Assembly (NCBI GenBank): GCA_030527825.1
Contig: JAUNAC010000001.1
Location: 1,447,891-1,511,890, forward strand
Length of the DNA: 64,000 bases
Reading direction: 5' to 3'
DNA from: Lautropia sp.
GTDB lineage: Bacteria > Pseudomonadota > Gammaproteobacteria > Burkholderiales > Burkholderiaceae_E
Numbering within the stretch: position 1 is the first letter of the stretch; every line of letters starts with the position of its first letter. The notes under the pieces are model-generated. The model was not told where the DNA came from, did no database searches, and was given only the letters and a program-made list of their open reading frames with translations. A program made the position numbers and the translations under genes. Below, one piece after another: positions 30,401 through 40,937 of this stretch.

Positions 30401-32266
30401 GTGTCTGACTCCAATAATTCTTCGGCTACCCAGCCGATTCGCAATATCGCGATTATCGCGCACGTTGACCATGGCAAAACCACGCTGGTCGATCAGCTGT
30501 TACGGCAGTCCGGCACGTTCCGGGCCAATCAGCAGGTCAATGAGCGGGTGATGGATTCCAATGATCTGGAACGTGAGCGTGGCATCACCATTCTGGCCAA
30601 AAATTGTGCCGTGGAGTATCAGGGCACACGGATCAACATTGTGGATACGCCGGGCCACGCGGACTTTGGTGGTGAGGTGGAGCGCGCGCTGTCGATGGTG
30701 GATGGGGTGCTGCTGCTGGTCGATGCCATGGATGGCCCGATGCCGCAGACGCGGTTCGTGACCCGCAAGGCTCTGGCGCTGGGCTTGCGGCCGATCGTGG
30801 TGGTTAACAAGATCGACCGGCCGGGGGCCCGGCCGCACTGGGTGGTGGATCAGACCTTCGATCTGTTTGACCGCTTGGGTGCGACCGAGGAACAGCTGGA
30901 TTTCCCGGTGGTGTATGCATCGGCGCTGGCGGGGTACGCGGTTCTTGAGCCGGAGGCCGCCGAGGCGGCAGCGAAGGCCGCCGAGCCGAGTATGGCACCG
31001 CTGTTTGACACGATTCTTGCCCGTGTGCCCGCGCGCGCAGACGATCCCCAGGGACCGCTGCAGTTTCAGATTTCGGCTCTGGATTATTCCAGCTACGTCG
31101 GCCGGATCGGGATTGGCCGGATCAATCGGGGCACTGTACGCGGCGGTGAATCCGTGCTGCTCGTGCACGGTGACGAGAAGCCTCCCGTGACAGTGAAAGT
31201 CAACCAGGTGCTGCGTTTTCGGGGCCTGGAGCGTGAGGTGGTGCCTTACGCCGAAGCTGGTGACATTGTGGCCATCAACGGGATTGAGAACATCGATATC
31301 GGCTCGACCTTGTGCCGCCTGGGGCACCCGGATCCGCTGCCGCTGCTGCGCATTGATGAGCCGACCCTCACCATGGAGTTTCTGGTCAACACTTCCCCGC
31401 TGGCGGGCCGTGAAGGCAAATATGTGACCAGTCGCCAGATTCGTGAACGCCTGGAGCGGGAATTGCAGGCCAACGTGGCGCTGCGGGTTGATTTCACCGA
31501 GGACTCGGACACCTTTGTGGTGTCGGGCCGTGGGCAGTTGCATCTGACCATTTTGCTGGAGAACATGCGTCGGGAAGGCTATGAGCTGGCGGTGTCAAGG
31601 CCGAAGCCACGCCTGCAGGTCGTCGACGGCGAGCGGCAGGAGCCCTATGAGCAGCTGACGATGGATCTGGAAGAAGATCACCAGGGCCCCGTGATGGAGG
31701 CGCTGGGCCGCCGGCGCGGCGAGCTGCAGAATATGGAACCTGATGGCAAGGGCAGGGTTCGTCTGGAATACCGCGTGCCGGCCCGGGGGCTGATTGGCTT
31801 TCAGAATGAGTTCCTGAACATGACGCGCGGTTCCGGCATCATGAGCCACGTCTTCGAGGATTACGACGCATGGGCTGGCGATATCGAAGGGCGGCGGCAG
31901 GGGGTGTTGATTTCCCAGGACGACGGTGCAGCAGTGGCCTATGCGCTCTGGAAATTACAGGATCGGGGACGCATGTTCGTCAGACCCAATGACGCACTGT
32001 ACGAGGGCATGATCATCGGGATTCATACCCGGGATAATGATTTGGTGGTGAATCCGATCCGGGAAAAGAAACTGACCAACGTTCGTGCGTCTGGCAAGGA
32101 TGAGGCCATCAATCTGACCCCGCCCATTGAGCTGACGCTTGAAAAGGCGGTGGAGTTCATCGCCGATGATGAGCTGGTCGAGATCACGCCCAAGAGCATC
32201 CGGCTGCGCAAGCGTTTTCTGAAGGAGCATGAACGCCGCCGTGCCAGTCGTGACGGGGAAGTCTGA
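30401..32266 (+). CDS. typA: Ribosome-associated GTPase TypA/BipA
   Basis: Translational GTPase of the EF-G type that aids 50S assembly and stress adaptation. It has the G motifs [21 protein letters not shown] and [10 protein letters not shown]. It then has the EF-G-like domains and the TypA-specific C-terminus ([40 protein letters not shown]). About 621 residues. The start is uncertain between GTG 30401 and TTG 30389; neither has a strong ribosome site. It is the last gene of the block and faces a convergent gene six bases away. Confidence 0.95.
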   Translation: MSDSNNSSATQPIRNIAIIAHVDHGKTTLVDQLLRQSGTFRANQQVNERVMDSNDLERERGITILAKNCAVEYQGTRINIVDTPGHADFGGEVERALSMVDGVLLLVDAMDGPMPQTRFVTRKALALGLRPIVVVNKIDRPGARPHWVVDQTFDLFDRLGATEEQLDFPVVYASALAGYAVLEPEAAEAAAKAAEPSMAPLFDTILARVPARADDPQGPLQFQISALDYSSYVGRIGIGRINRGTVRGGESVLLVHGDEKPPVTVKVNQVLRFRGLEREVVPYAEAGDIVAINGIENIDIGSTLCRLGHPDPLPLLRIDEPTLTMEFLVNTSPLAGREGKYVTSRQIRERLERELQANVALRVDFTEDSDTFVVSGRGQLHLTILLENMRREGYELAVSRPKPRLQVVDGERQEPYEQLTMDLEEDHQGPVMEALGRRRGELQNMEPDGKGRVRLEYRVPARGLIGFQNEFLNMTRGSGIMSHVFEDYDAWAGDIEGRRQGVLISQDDGAAVAYALWKLQDRGRMFVRPNDALYEGMIIGIHTRDNDLVVNPIREKKLTNVRASGKDEAINLTPPIELTLEKAVEFIADDELVEITPKSIRLRKRFLKEHERRRASRDGEV

Positions 32267-32272
32267 ATCGAC

Positions 32273-34627
32273 TCACTGACCGTTACCGGCCTGGCGCACA
32301 TAAGCGGCCAGGCTGTTGACTTCCTCCGCGGTCAGGATGGCTGAACGGTGTGCCTGGATGGCGGCCTCCAGTGTTGCCGCCGAGCCATCATGCAAATAGG
32401 GGGCGGTGTACCACGCATCGCGCAGACCAGGCGTGACGATGCCGGTCAACGGCCGGTTCTGTACCGTGCCGCTGGATGGCTTCAGGGTACCGATATCTGT
32501 CAGCGTCAGGCCGTCACTGCCCAGATCGGCGTCCTGGTGACAGGTGGTGCAACCTTTGCTGGCAAAGAGGCGTGCACCAGTCTGGGCCAGGTTGGTCAGG
32601 CTGCGGTCGCTGTTGCGGTACGGACTCGGCGCATAGCGGGAAAGACTGTTTACATAGGCAGCCAGCGCATCAAGATCGGCAGACTCTCCCGCCTTGGGCG
32701 TTCCCAATGGCAGACGGTGGCCGTTCTGTTCGAAACTGCCGGGTGGCATGAGACCGCTGCCGCCCCCGAGGACGCGTATCTGCTGCTCGAAATCCTGAAC
32801 CTCGTCGAAGTTGCCCGTCCAGTGCAGCCGTTTTTTCTTGCCGCCATGGCCGCGCAGCGAGATGGTTCTGCGCAGGCCCTCGCCCAGATTGCTCATGTCC
32901 CAGATCCTGCCGTCATCGTACCCTTCGCTGTGGCAGACGCTGCAGCTGATATAGCTGTCATGGGCCAGCCGGGTATCCCGAGCGTCGTGGAAAATCTGTT
33001 TGCCACGCAGGGTCTGTGCGGGTAGCCGGTCAGGGCCAGCCAGAGTGCGAACCGACTCGGGCGGCAGAATATGACGAGGCTCATGGTTGGCAAGGGGGGT
33101 AATATCGAAAATGCTGATGGTTCGCGACATCACGTTGCTGACTGCTGCCTGGGTGCCGTCGGGTGAGATAGCGACGCCCTGGGGAGCGCGCTGCACATTC
33201 ACCCGGTTTTCCTGAACCCCCGTTGCCGCGTTGATGATGCTCAGTTCCCGCGAGCTTTCGAGGGCGACCAATATATAGTTGCCATCCGGGGTGTAGGTGG
33301 CTGCGCTGGCGATGCCGCTGTTGTCCAGGTCGTAGCGCCGCTCGATCTGTTCCGCGGGCCGGTCTGACTGCAATTGCACGCGGGACAGGATGGCCCGCAC
33401 GGTGTTCTGAAAATCGAGGGGCCGCCCATCACGCTGCTGGCCGCGCTGGATGTTGTCCTGTTTGGAGGGTATCCAGGCAGCGCTGCCATCGGGGGCGATA
33501 GCGGCTGCCCCGAGGTAGTTGGGCAAGCCCCGCCCCTGGATGGCCGTGTCCGCCAGGGTACTGACGCCCAGCGAAATCGTGCGCAGCAATGTGCCTCGGG
33601 CCGGATCAATGAGCAGCACTTCCGCACCACGTACCCCTGGCCCGCTGATCTGCGGGGTCAGCGTGTCTTCGCCAGGCAATGGTGGAGAAATGAAACGGCT
33701 GGCGAGCAGCACCCGGCTATCGGCGCTGATGGCCAGATGACGGATATTGTCGCCAACCGCGATGCGTCGACGCAGCTGGCGGCTGACGGGGTCGAATTGC
33801 AGGACTTCCTGTGAGCCCAGTGTACTGACCCAGATGCCGCTGCCGTCTGGTGCCGCGACGATGCCATAGGGCTGAACCGCTGCGCCTAACTGGATATGGG
33901 TCACGACCTGAAGTGTCAGGGGGTGGATGATGCTGATGCTGCCGCTGTACTGGTTGGTCACCCAGACATAGCCGGCATTGTCGATGGCCAGCGTGCGAGG
34001 GCCATGTTCCGTCTCGGGCGAAGGGGCTGACGCGGTGTCATCCACAGGGGGGAGCGGGACCTCACGCAGCAGTTGCCGGCTCTGGCTGCTCAGCACGCTG
34101 ACGCTGTCCTGATCGGGGTTGACCACCCAGATGCGTGGCGGGGTCTGCCGATCATAGGCGATGATGCCCGAACTTTGTGGCAAGGGCTGACGAACAGGCT
34201 GGGCAGCAGCTGGCAGGCCCAGTATTTCACCTGTGATCGAGATCCGGGCTGCGGTGGGAGACTGCGATAGCGGATCGGCATCCTGGACTGGCGGTGACGG
34301 CTGTCCGGTTGCGGGAGGCGACGCTGGAGGCGTGACGATGGGATGGACTGGCGAAGTAGGCGTGCTGTCGGCGGCACCAGGCGTCAGGCCGTCTGCTTCG
34401 GGCTGATGATTCGGGGGCGTCGTGGTGTTGACGGAGGGGTCAGGCGCGTTGCCGGGGTCTGCAAGGTTGTCGTCACCACCTCCGCCACCGCAGCCGGTGA
34501 GCACCCCGCAGAGCAGGAGCGCCATGAGTGGATATCGACGCCAGGGGCGCCGGCCAGCACGCATGAGAGGGACAAGGCTGTGTGTCCCGACAAAAGCGGC
34601 CGGGGTGGTGTGACGGACTGGCTGCAC
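32273..34627 (-). CDS. Di-haem c-type cytochrome / beta-propeller lipoprotein
   Basis: A 784-residue secreted protein. The signal region ends in the lipobox LTGC followed by five glycines, suggesting lipid anchoring; a Pro/Thr-rich linker (about 50-130) follows. Residues about 150-530 form YVTN-type beta-propeller repeats (IDNAGYVWVTNQYSGSISII, VAISPDGTQAAVSNVMSRTISIFD). Two haem c sites are CSVCH (residues 562-566) and CTTCH (693-697), as in the di-haem peroxidase/MauG-like superfamily. I do not recognise the substrate. GTG at 34627 has a good AGGAA site but gives a long n-region; ATG 34564 is an alternative start. Confidence 0.78.
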   Translation of the reverse strand: MQPVRHTTPAAFVGTHSLVPLMRAGRRPWRRYPLMALLLCGVLTGCGGGGGDDNLADPGNAPDPSVNTTTPPNHQPEADGLTPGAADSTPTSPVHPIVTPPASPPATGQPSPPVQDADPLSQSPTAARISITGEILGLPAAAQPVRQPLPQSSGIIAYDRQTPPRIWVVNPDQDSVSVLSSQSRQLLREVPLPPVDDTASAPSPETEHGPRTLAIDNAGYVWVTNQYSGSISIIHPLTLQVVTHIQLGAAVQPYGIVAAPDGSGIWVSTLGSQEVLQFDPVSRQLRRRIAVGDNIRHLAISADSRVLLASRFISPPLPGEDTLTPQISGPGVRGAEVLLIDPARGTLLRTISLGVSTLADTAIQGRGLPNYLGAAAIAPDGSAAWIPSKQDNIQRGQQRDGRPLDFQNTVRAILSRVQLQSDRPAEQIERRYDLDNSGIASAATYTPDGNYILVALESSRELSIINAATGVQENRVNVQRAPQGVAISPDGTQAAVSNVMSRTISIFDITPLANHEPRHILPPESVRTLAGPDRLPAQTLRGKQIFHDARDTRLAHDSYISCSVCHSEGYDDGRIWDMSNLGEGLRRTISLRGHGGKKKRLHWTGNFDEVQDFEQQIRVLGGGSGLMPPGSFEQNGHRLPLGTPKAGESADLDALAAYVNSLSRYAPSPYRNSDRSLTNLAQTGARLFASKGCTTCHQDADLGSDGLTLTDIGTLKPSSGTVQNRPLTGIVTPGLRDAWYTAPYLHDGSAATLEAAIQAHRSAILTAEEVNSLAAYVRQAGNGQ

Positions 34628-34767
34628 CGAATGTTTTCCTGCTGAAACCGTTGTAAAGTCACAGTACTATGCATCAGGAAAACGACATGGCGTAGGAGTT
34701 ATGCCACAAACATGCCCAGCTTGTATGTGATGGGCATGTGTCCGACAGACGGTGTGGTGCGTGGGTC

Positions 34768-35619
34768 TTAAGCACTGCTTTGGCGCAGGCGACGGGCCGT
34801 ATCTTCCACCAGAGCGCGTGCGATGCTGATGCGAGCTGGTGGCAGGTCAGGCAGGTTTTCTGGTGCAAACCAGCGGGCGTCGCGGATTTCGGATGGGTCG
34901 ATGCGTATGTCGCCGGACAGCCATTCTGCGGTAAAGGCGATCATCAGGGAATGGGGGAAGGCCCAGCTCTGGCTGCCAAAGTAGCGTAGCCGATGTACCC
35001 GCAATCCGACTTCTTCGGCCACTTCCCGGTGAAGCGCTGCCTCGGCGGATTCTCCTGCTTCCAGAAAGCCGGCCAGTGCACTGTAGCGTCCCGGTGGAAA
35101 CTGCACGTTGCTGGCCAGGAGAAGCTCCCGGCCACGGGTTATGAGCACCATCATGGCCGGGGATATGCGGGGGTAGGTGCGAAGGCCGCACTGGGGACAC
35201 TGCATGGCGCGCTCACCGGCGATGCGTTCGGTGGGAGAGCCACATGCGCCGCACCAGCGATGGGTTCGTGACCATTGCAGCAGCTGGTTGGCGCGCATGG
35301 CCAGGGCGGCAAGGTCGTCCGGAAGCTGGCCGAACCACTGTCGGATGTTTCGGGCTTCCCAACCGGGGGGCAGAGGCTGGGGCAGATCTGGCAGCAGAAT
35401 GGCCAGACAGGGTCTGCTGTGGTAGCTGCCGATGGTTTCACAGGCGATCCAGTAGCGCAGCAGGTCGCCATAGTCCCCGGGAGTCAGGGCCAGCGGGCTG
35501 GCCGTACGTTGTATGAGTTGCTGCCCGGCGAACAGAAAAACCAGGGCCCGGTCATGATCCAGCCCGACCGCCTGATGTGTGTCCAGACTCGTATCGAAGC
35601 CAGGAGGAAGTTGTAACAT
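34768..35619 (-). CDS. nudC: NAD(+) diphosphatase / RNA de-NADding enzyme NudC
   Basis: Hydrolyses NAD(H), and in the E. coli family removes NAD caps from RNA. The 283-residue protein has the NudC zinc ribbon (Cys123, Cys126, Cys141, Cys144). The complete Nudix box is at residues 184-206 (G184, E190, R198-E199, E202-E203). The NADH-specific SQPWPFP motif appears as SQSWAFP at 216-222, with Pro219 replaced by Ser and Trp-Ala for Trp-Pro reading shifted. The KTSC gene lies 35 bases upstream on the same strand. Confidence 0.9.
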   Translation of the reverse strand: MLQLPPGFDTSLDTHQAVGLDHDRALVFLFAGQQLIQRTASPLALTPGDYGDLLRYWIACETIGSYHSRPCLAILLPDLPQPLPPGWEARNIRQWFGQLPDDLAALAMRANQLLQWSRTHRWCGACGSPTERIAGERAMQCPQCGLRTYPRISPAMMVLITRGRELLLASNVQFPPGRYSALAGFLEAGESAEAALHREVAEEVGLRVHRLRYFGSQSWAFPHSLMIAFTAEWLSGDIRIDPSEIRDARWFAPENLPDLPPARISIARALVEDTARRLRQSSA

Positions 35620-35654
35620 CTACGGAGGAGATTGCAGGGAGGATATGTGGTGAA

Positions 35655-35972
35655 TCAGGAATCTTTCGGTGAGCGAAAGAGCTGATTCAGCTGCTGCAGG
35701 GCGGCATTGCTATTTGGATGGCCTTCCATCAGAGGAGGAAGTGTCTCCATGCGTGTCTGAATCATGGGGTACTCTTCCGCAATGCGATCCTCCCAGAAAC
35801 TGGCCGGGTTCTGGGTCGCAAAGAATCGGCGTGCCACATCGGCGGGCAGACAACGGTAACTACGGAGCATGCCATCTCGAAAGGCGATCTCCAGTATCTG
35901 CCGGTGTTCGTCATAGGCGGCCGACCGGATTGTGCTGGTGTTCAGGGCGCGGTGTGGCTGCTGGTACTTCAT
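35655..35972 (-). CDS. KTSC-domain small protein
   Basis: A 105-residue protein whose first 70 residues match the KTSC domain pattern: STIRSAAYDEHRQILEIAF, a turn, then SYRCLPADVARRFF. The KTSC domain is found alone or at the end of lysyl-tRNA synthetases and RNA-linked proteins; its role is not well defined. The C-terminal 35 residues are not distinctive. It is placed just before nudC and probably cotranscribed with it; the divergent amidase gene starts 82 bases away. Confidence 0.75.
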   Translation of the reverse strand: MKYQQPHRALNTSTIRSAAYDEHRQILEIAFRDGMLRSYRCLPADVARRFFATQNPASFWEDRIAEEYPMIQTRMETLPPLMEGHPNSNAALQQLNQLFRSPKDS

Positions 35973-36054
35973 TGATCAAGATCCTTGAAAACAGCCTTCA
36001 TAATAGCGCCACTGTCTGGTAAGTGTCCGCAATGAGGGAGTTTGTCTGCACATG

Positions 36055-37476
36055 ATGTCTGATCTGGATCCATTGACATGGACGCTGCGGCAACAGGCCG
36101 CGGCCTGTCTGTCCGGCGGCCGTTCGCTGGAGGCGGAGCTGGATGCATTGCGGGCACGTGCCGACGCGGTGGCATCCCTGCGATCGCTGGCCTGGGTGGA
36201 TTGGGATCGCGCTGCCCAGGAAGTGGCAAACCTGTCGGCCCACATCAGGCGGGCACCTGGCTACGCCGCACAGCAGCCGTTGCTGGGTACCTGGATCACG
36301 GTCAAGGATCTCTTTCAGCTCGCAGGGGCGCCGATGCAGGCCGGCACGCGCGCGCAGCTGCCAGATTTGCCGCCCGGATCCAGTGAGGTGGTGAAGCGTT
36401 TGCAGGCGGCAGGTGCACTGGTCTTTGCCAAGACCAACATGCATGAAATCGCATTGGGTGCCACCGGCGAGAACCCGTGGACAGGTGATGTATGCAATCC
36501 GCATGATCCTGCACGGCAGGCGGGGGGGTCATCCAGCGGCTCTGGCGTGGCGGTAGCCGCAGGTCTAGGCAGTGCGTCCATCGGCAGTGACACCGGCGGT
36601 TCCATCCGCATTCCGGCAGCATTCTGTGGTGTCGTGGGTTTCAAGCCCACGTTGGGCAGTGTGTCCCTGGCCGGGGCGCTGCCACTGTCCTGGAGCTGTG
36701 ACCATGCCGGCCCATTGGCACGGTGTGTCGAGGATGCGGCGCTGTTGCATCAGATATTGTCGGGGCGGAGCCTGTCACATGCGCGTGTTGCCCGACGGCC
36801 CCGTCTGGGGGTGCCGCATGCATGGTTGAAGGGACGGCTGGATGAGGCGACCAGGGAACATTTCTCGAAGTTGCTGGCCCGGCTGGAAGAACAGGCGGAT
36901 CTTCTGGACATGCAGCCTGATGGCATGCACCTGCCCTGGGAACACTATACGCCGATCGTACGGGCGGAGGCTGCCCGTGTGCACCATGCCGCCCTGGCAG
37001 CGGGAGGCACCGGCTTTTCGGCAGGTGTGCTGGCACCGCTGCGGGCAGGGGCCGATCTTCCGGCTCAGGTCTATCTGGCCGCCCTGCAGGCGCGCAGCCA
37101 GTTCATCAACGGCCTGGATGCCGTACTTGACGATGTCGATGCGCTGGTGCTGCCCACGTCAGCTATTGCAACACCAAGGCGCGGCCAGACCGAGGCAGCC
37201 GTGCAGGGCGGCCCGATGAGTGTGCGTGAGGCGGTGCTTGGGCAAACGCTGCCATTTTCCTTTGCAGGTGTTCCGGCCATCAGCCTGCCCGCGGGACATG
37301 TGTGGCTGACTGCAGGCGAACAGCCCCATTCGGGGGAGATGATGGCAGGCAATGCCGCGATGCCATTCGGCCTTCAGCTGGTGGCTCGCCGTGGCGGCGA
37401 TGCCCACCTGCTGGCGCTGGCCGCCTGGTTGGAGGGGTACCTGGGCCGGTCGGCGGCGATCGAGACAGGCGCCTGA
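36055..37476 (+). CDS. Amidase-signature family hydrolase
   Basis: An amidase of the GatA/AtzF superfamily, 473 residues. The Ser-cisSer-Lys triad is visible: Lys in ITVKDLFQL, cis-Ser in GGSSSGSGVAVAAGLG, and the nucleophile Ser in SDTGGSIRIPAAFCG. It lacks gatB/gatC neighbours and so is not obviously the tRNA amidotransferase subunit. It ends near adk, which is convergent. The natural amide substrate cannot be told. ATG 36055 is the second of two adjacent ATGs. Confidence 0.88.
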   Translation: MSDLDPLTWTLRQQAAACLSGGRSLEAELDALRARADAVASLRSLAWVDWDRAAQEVANLSAHIRRAPGYAAQQPLLGTWITVKDLFQLAGAPMQAGTRAQLPDLPPGSSEVVKRLQAAGALVFAKTNMHEIALGATGENPWTGDVCNPHDPARQAGGSSSGSGVAVAAGLGSASIGSDTGGSIRIPAAFCGVVGFKPTLGSVSLAGALPLSWSCDHAGPLARCVEDAALLHQILSGRSLSHARVARRPRLGVPHAWLKGRLDEATREHFSKLLARLEEQADLLDMQPDGMHLPWEHYTPIVRAEAARVHHAALAAGGTGFSAGVLAPLRAGADLPAQVYLAALQARSQFINGLDAVLDDVDALVLPTSAIATPRRGQTEAAVQGGPMSVREAVLGQTLPFSFAGVPAISLPAGHVWLTAGEQPHSGEMMAGNAAMPFGLQLVARRGGDAHLLALAAWLEGYLGRSAAIETGA

Positions 37477-37518
37477 GCGCGCAGGAGGGGCTGGCGGTCA
37501 GGGGGAGCAGGCAGAGGA

Positions 37519-38175
37519 TCAGGCCGACAGAACGGCCTGGATGCGCGCCTGGATTTCATCGACCGAGCCGACGCCTGACAGGGCGTGATAGCGTGGCGCC
37601 AGAGGATCGCCGCTGCGGGCCCATGTCTGGTAGTAATCAACCAGGGGGCGGGTCTGCTGCTGGTAGACATCCAGGCGTTTCTTCACCACATCCTCGCGAT
37701 CATCATCGCGTTGGGAGAGCGGTTCGCCAGTCACGTCGTCCTTGCCGGGCACCTTGGGCGGATTGAAACGGAGATGATAGCTGCGGCCGCTGGGCTGATG
37801 CACGCGACGGCCGCTCATGCGTTCGATGATATCGGCGTTGGGTACCTGCAGCTCGACGATGTGTTCCAGACGGATGCCGGACTCACGTAGCGCTTCCGCC
37901 TGAGGAATCGTGCGCGGGAAGCCGTCGAACAGATAGCCTTTCTGGCAGTCCGGCTGCTTCAGGCGCTCCTGCACCAGACCGATAATGATCTCGTCGGATA
38001 CCAGTCCGCCCTGATCCATCACACGCTTGGCCGCCAGGCCCAGATCCGTCCCCGCCTTGATGGCTGCACGTAGCATGTCGCCGGTGGAAATCTGGGGGAT
38101 GTTGAAACGGGCAGTAATGAAATTGGCCTGTGTACCCTTGCCGGCTCCGGGTGGGCCGAGAAGAATCAGTCGCAT
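37519..38175 (-). CDS. adk: Adenylate kinase
   Basis: Interconverts ATP + AMP and 2 ADP. The 218-residue long-lid form has the P-loop [10 protein letters not shown], the AMP-binding STGDMLR and GFPRT, and the lid segment [20 protein letters not shown] without zinc cysteines. The ATG at 38175 follows an AGGA site; the frame extends 60 bases upstream but would add unrelated residues. It is last in the exbB-exbD-lpxK-trm112-kdsB-adk string. Confidence 0.97.
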   Translation of the reverse strand: MRLILLGPPGAGKGTQANFITARFNIPQISTGDMLRAAIKAGTDLGLAAKRVMDQGGLVSDEIIIGLVQERLKQPDCQKGYLFDGFPRTIPQAEALRESGIRLEHIVELQVPNADIIERMSGRRVHQPSGRSYHLRFNPPKVPGKDDVTGEPLSQRDDDREDVVKKRLDVYQQQTRPLVDYYQTWARSGDPLAPRYHALSGVGSVDEIQARIQAVLSA

Positions 38176-38268
38176 GGTTAGTCCTGTGTGAGTCAATAGG
38201 GATGGCCCCGATTGTAGCGTCGCCGGGGGGCACATCTGGATGGTGCTATCCCCGAGAAGGCAGCGCTG

Positions 38269-39093
38269 TCAGGCCCTGGAGGCCAGGCGGGTACGTACGG
38301 CTTCCAAATCAGCAGGGGTATCCACACCAGCAGGAGGCGCACTGGCCGTTCTCAGCAGCTTGATGCGGTAGCCATGATGAAGGACGCGCAACTGTTCCAG
38401 TGCCTCGATTTCTTCCAGTGCGCAGGGTTCTAACTGGGCGTAGCGCGTTAGAAAACGGCTGCGATAGGCATAGATGCCGATGTGTCGCAGGGGGCGGGTC
38501 GTCTCGAAGGCAGCCAGTACGTCAGCGCTGCCAGCTTCCGCGCCCCAGCTCAGGTAACGGCGGGCCCAGGGCAGGGGGGCACGCGAAAACAGCAGGGCGC
38601 GGTCATCGGCATCTGCGATGACCTTGACGACATTCGGATTCAGCCAGTCCGCAGCCGATTGAACCGGATGCACCGCGGTGGCCATGGGGCACTCCGGATC
38701 CCCGGCGAGGCAGCTTGCCAGCGCGTCAATCAGCTCGGGCGGAATTTCCGGTTCATCTCCCTGCACGTTGACGACGATGGTGTCCTCAGCCAGTTCCATC
38801 AGCGTGATGGCTTCTGCCAGACGCTCGGTGCCGGACGTGTGCTCGGCGTGGGTCATGATGACCTCGTGGTCGTGCGCGCGGGCAACATCGGCAATATCGG
38901 TACTGTCAGTCGCAATAGCTACCCGGATGGCATGTGAGCGCATGGCCTGCCGGGCAACCCGGACGACCATGGGGACGCCAGCAATATCGGCCAGCGGCTT
39001 GTTGGGCAGTCGGGTGGACGACAGCCGGGCCGGAATCAGCACAACAAAGGCGGGAGGCACATCGGCGCAGGCAACGGTGTCGGACTTGGACAT
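38269..39093 (-). CDS. kdsB: 3-deoxy-manno-octulosonate cytidylyltransferase
   Basis: Activates Kdo to CMP-Kdo for lipopolysaccharide core synthesis. The protein (about 274 residues) has the nucleotide-binding start [21 protein letters not shown], then VNVQGDEPEIPPELID and RHIGIYAYRSRFL. I prefer ATG 39093 to a GTG at 39129 that overlaps the preceding gene; neither has a clear ribosome site. It is in operon with lpxK, consistent with an envelope-assembly unit. Confidence 0.96.
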   Translation of the reverse strand: MSKSDTVACADVPPAFVVLIPARLSSTRLPNKPLADIAGVPMVVRVARQAMRSHAIRVAIATDSTDIADVARAHDHEVIMTHAEHTSGTERLAEAITLMELAEDTIVVNVQGDEPEIPPELIDALASCLAGDPECPMATAVHPVQSAADWLNPNVVKVIADADDRALLFSRAPLPWARRYLSWGAEAGSADVLAAFETTRPLRHIGIYAYRSRFLTRYAQLEPCALEEIEALEQLRVLHHGYRIKLLRTASAPPAGVDTPADLEAVRTRLASRA

Positions 39094-39115
39094 AAACGGT
39101 TGCAATCGTGCCCGT

Positions 39116-39319
39116 TCAGGCGTTGGCACGGCTTGAGTCTGCCGGCTCGGTGTCTCCCTCTGCCGCCAGCTGTCGTGCTTCTTCTACGATCATCACCGGC
39201 ACCCCGTCCCGAATGGGAAACACCAGCCGGTCGGCCTTGCAGGTCAGCGTCTGTTGATGGCGGTCATAGACAAGTGGCCCCTTGCACAGCGGACAGACGA
39301 GAATGTCGAGAGGCATCAT
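39116..39319 (-). CDS. ycaR: Trm112-like zinc-binding small protein (YcaR family)
   Basis: A 67-residue protein with the Trm112p/UPF0434 pattern: [20 protein letters not shown], a Cys in [20 protein letters not shown], then an acidic tail. These proteins occur between lpxK and kdsB in many proteobacteria; their cellular role is not established. Start at the first of two ATGs (39319), just after the lpxK stop; the frame is open further upstream into lpxK. Confidence 0.88.
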   Translation of the reverse strand: MMPLDILVCPLCKGPLVYDRHQQTLTCKADRLVFPIRDGVPVMIVEEARQLAAEGDTEPADSSRANA

Positions 39320-39323
39320 GATG

Positions 39324-40424
39324 TCAGTGGTGAGCGGATGGGAAAATGTGCCGGGCGCCATGGACAGTATCCAAACGACCGGCCAGCCATTCTAGCAGGG
39401 CTGCCTCGGGCACAGCCTGGATTTCGAGCACATGACAGCGTCTTTTGACACTATCTGGTAGTGCAGCACATTTCACCGCATCTTTGGCGGTCATGATGAT
39501 CTGGGCCTGCGGCAGCACGGCCAGCCACGCCGGGTCTAGCCGCGCGTGGTCCGGCAGTGGATAGGGCTGAATGGTCAGTCCCTGCCCACGCAACGTATTG
39601 AAGAAGCGTTCTGGCCGGGAAATACCTGCGACGGCTGCCAGAGTCTGGCCTGCCATGGCCTGCCTGAAGTCGGCGGGTGAGCAGCGTGTCTGGCCATCCA
39701 GCGTGCGTACACCAACCACTTCGGTCCGGATGCGGAATTGTGGCGGCTGGGCCGCGTGTCCCGCCGACAACCCTGCCTCGGGCAACGGGCTCGAAGGCAG
39801 CGTGCCTTCATGTTCCAGGGTGGGGGAAGCGGGCAGCAGCAGCGCATCTACATGCTTCAGCCGTTCGGGTGGCTCGCGCAATGGCCCTGCGGGTAGACAC
39901 CGCCCATTGCCCAGCCCAAGCGGATGCATGAGTACCAGCTCCAGGTGCCTGGGCAGCGCGACATGCTGCAACCCGTCGTCGGAAATCACGACATCCAGTT
40001 CTGGATAATGCTGTATCAGCAGTGCCAGTGCTGCCTGGCGATGGAGTCCCACCGCCAGGGGCAGGCCCGTTTCGGACGCGAGGAGCAGTGCCTCATCGCC
40101 AGCCTGTTCGATCGGGGTATTCCGGTCCACCAGGATGGGTATGGCGCTGTGAGCGCGGTAGCCACGCGCAAGCAGGCCAACAGACAGACCGCGATCCTGC
40201 AGCGCCCGGGCCAGCGCGGCGACCAGCGGGGTTTTGCCAGCTCCCCCGACCACCACATTACCGATGACAATGACGACGGGATGCCCGCTCCTACTGTGCT
40301 GTATCTGGCGGGCCCGGCGCAGCGCCAGAGAGGCCACCAGCCATGACAACGGCAGGCCAATCGGCGCCAGCAGGGCGGCCAGCAGACGGTCAGAGCCCCG
40401 TGGCTGACAGAACCAGATCCGCAT
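39324..40424 (-). CDS. lpxK: Tetraacyldisaccharide 4'-kinase
   Basis: Phosphorylates the 4' position of the lipid A precursor. It has an N-terminal membrane-associated helix ([20 protein letters not shown]) and the P-loop [12 protein letters not shown]. It also has the LARGY motif, [19 protein letters not shown] and the C-terminal AKDAVKC. I prefer ATG 40424, after GGTGGAAG, which matches the family start; the frame is open to a TTG at 40496. An inner-membrane enzyme between exbD and the Trm112-like gene. Confidence 0.95.
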   Translation of the reverse strand: MRIWFCQPRGSDRLLAALLAPIGLPLSWLVASLALRRARQIQHSRSGHPVVIVIGNVVVGGAGKTPLVAALARALQDRGLSVGLLARGYRAHSAIPILVDRNTPIEQAGDEALLLASETGLPLAVGLHRQAALALLIQHYPELDVVISDDGLQHVALPRHLELVLMHPLGLGNGRCLPAGPLREPPERLKHVDALLLPASPTLEHEGTLPSSPLPEAGLSAGHAAQPPQFRIRTEVVGVRTLDGQTRCSPADFRQAMAGQTLAAVAGISRPERFFNTLRGQGLTIQPYPLPDHARLDPAWLAVLPQAQIIMTAKDAVKCAALPDSVKRRCHVLEIQAVPEAALLEWLAGRLDTVHGARHIFPSAHH

Positions 40425-40514
40425 GAGCCAGGCTTCCACCTGGCGACGCAAGTGCTCGATAATCAAACGTGCATCCGTTGCCGGTGAGACCGTCAATTCA
40501 TGGTGCAGGGGTCG

Positions 40515-40937
40515 TCAATCGCGCTGCCGGGTCTTGGTAGCGAAGCTGACGCGGGGCAGGCCGGCGATGCGGGCCCCTTCCAGGACATTGACCACGGACT
40601 GATGTGATGCTGCCGCATCGGCGTGAATCACGATAATCGGATTTTCACGGTGATCTGCGGCGCGGCCCAGCAGATTGGCCAGCAGATTAGCGTCAGCATG
40701 CCCAACGACGTCACTGTCGATCCGGTACTGTCCGTCCGCGGTCACGGCCACCATGATCTGCACGGGTGCTTCCGGCGTCGGTTTGCCGGCAGCGGAGGGC
40801 AGATCCACCGCCAGATCACGGTAACGGTTATAGGTTGTCGTGACCATCAGGAAAATGAGGATCACCAGCAGCAGGTCGATTAGCGGGATGAAATTGATTT
40901 CCGGCTCATCACGCCGGATCGAGCGGCGGAAGTTCAA
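40515..40937 (-). CDS. exbD: ExbD/TolR-family energy-transducing protein
   Basis: Periplasmic-domain partner of ExbB using the proton gradient. The 140-residue protein has a single membrane helix (residues about 18-38) with the essential Asp in FIPLIDLLLVILIFLMV, followed by the TolR-like periplasmic domain. Its start overlaps the exbB stop by four bases. No tonB or tolA is nearby, so the partner protein is encoded elsewhere. Confidence 0.94.
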   Translation of the reverse strand: MNFRRSIRRDEPEINFIPLIDLLLVILIFLMVTTTYNRYRDLAVDLPSAAGKPTPEAPVQIMVAVTADGQYRIDSDVVGHADANLLANLLGRAADHRENPIIVIHADAAASHQSVVNVLEGARIAGLPRVSFATKTRQRD

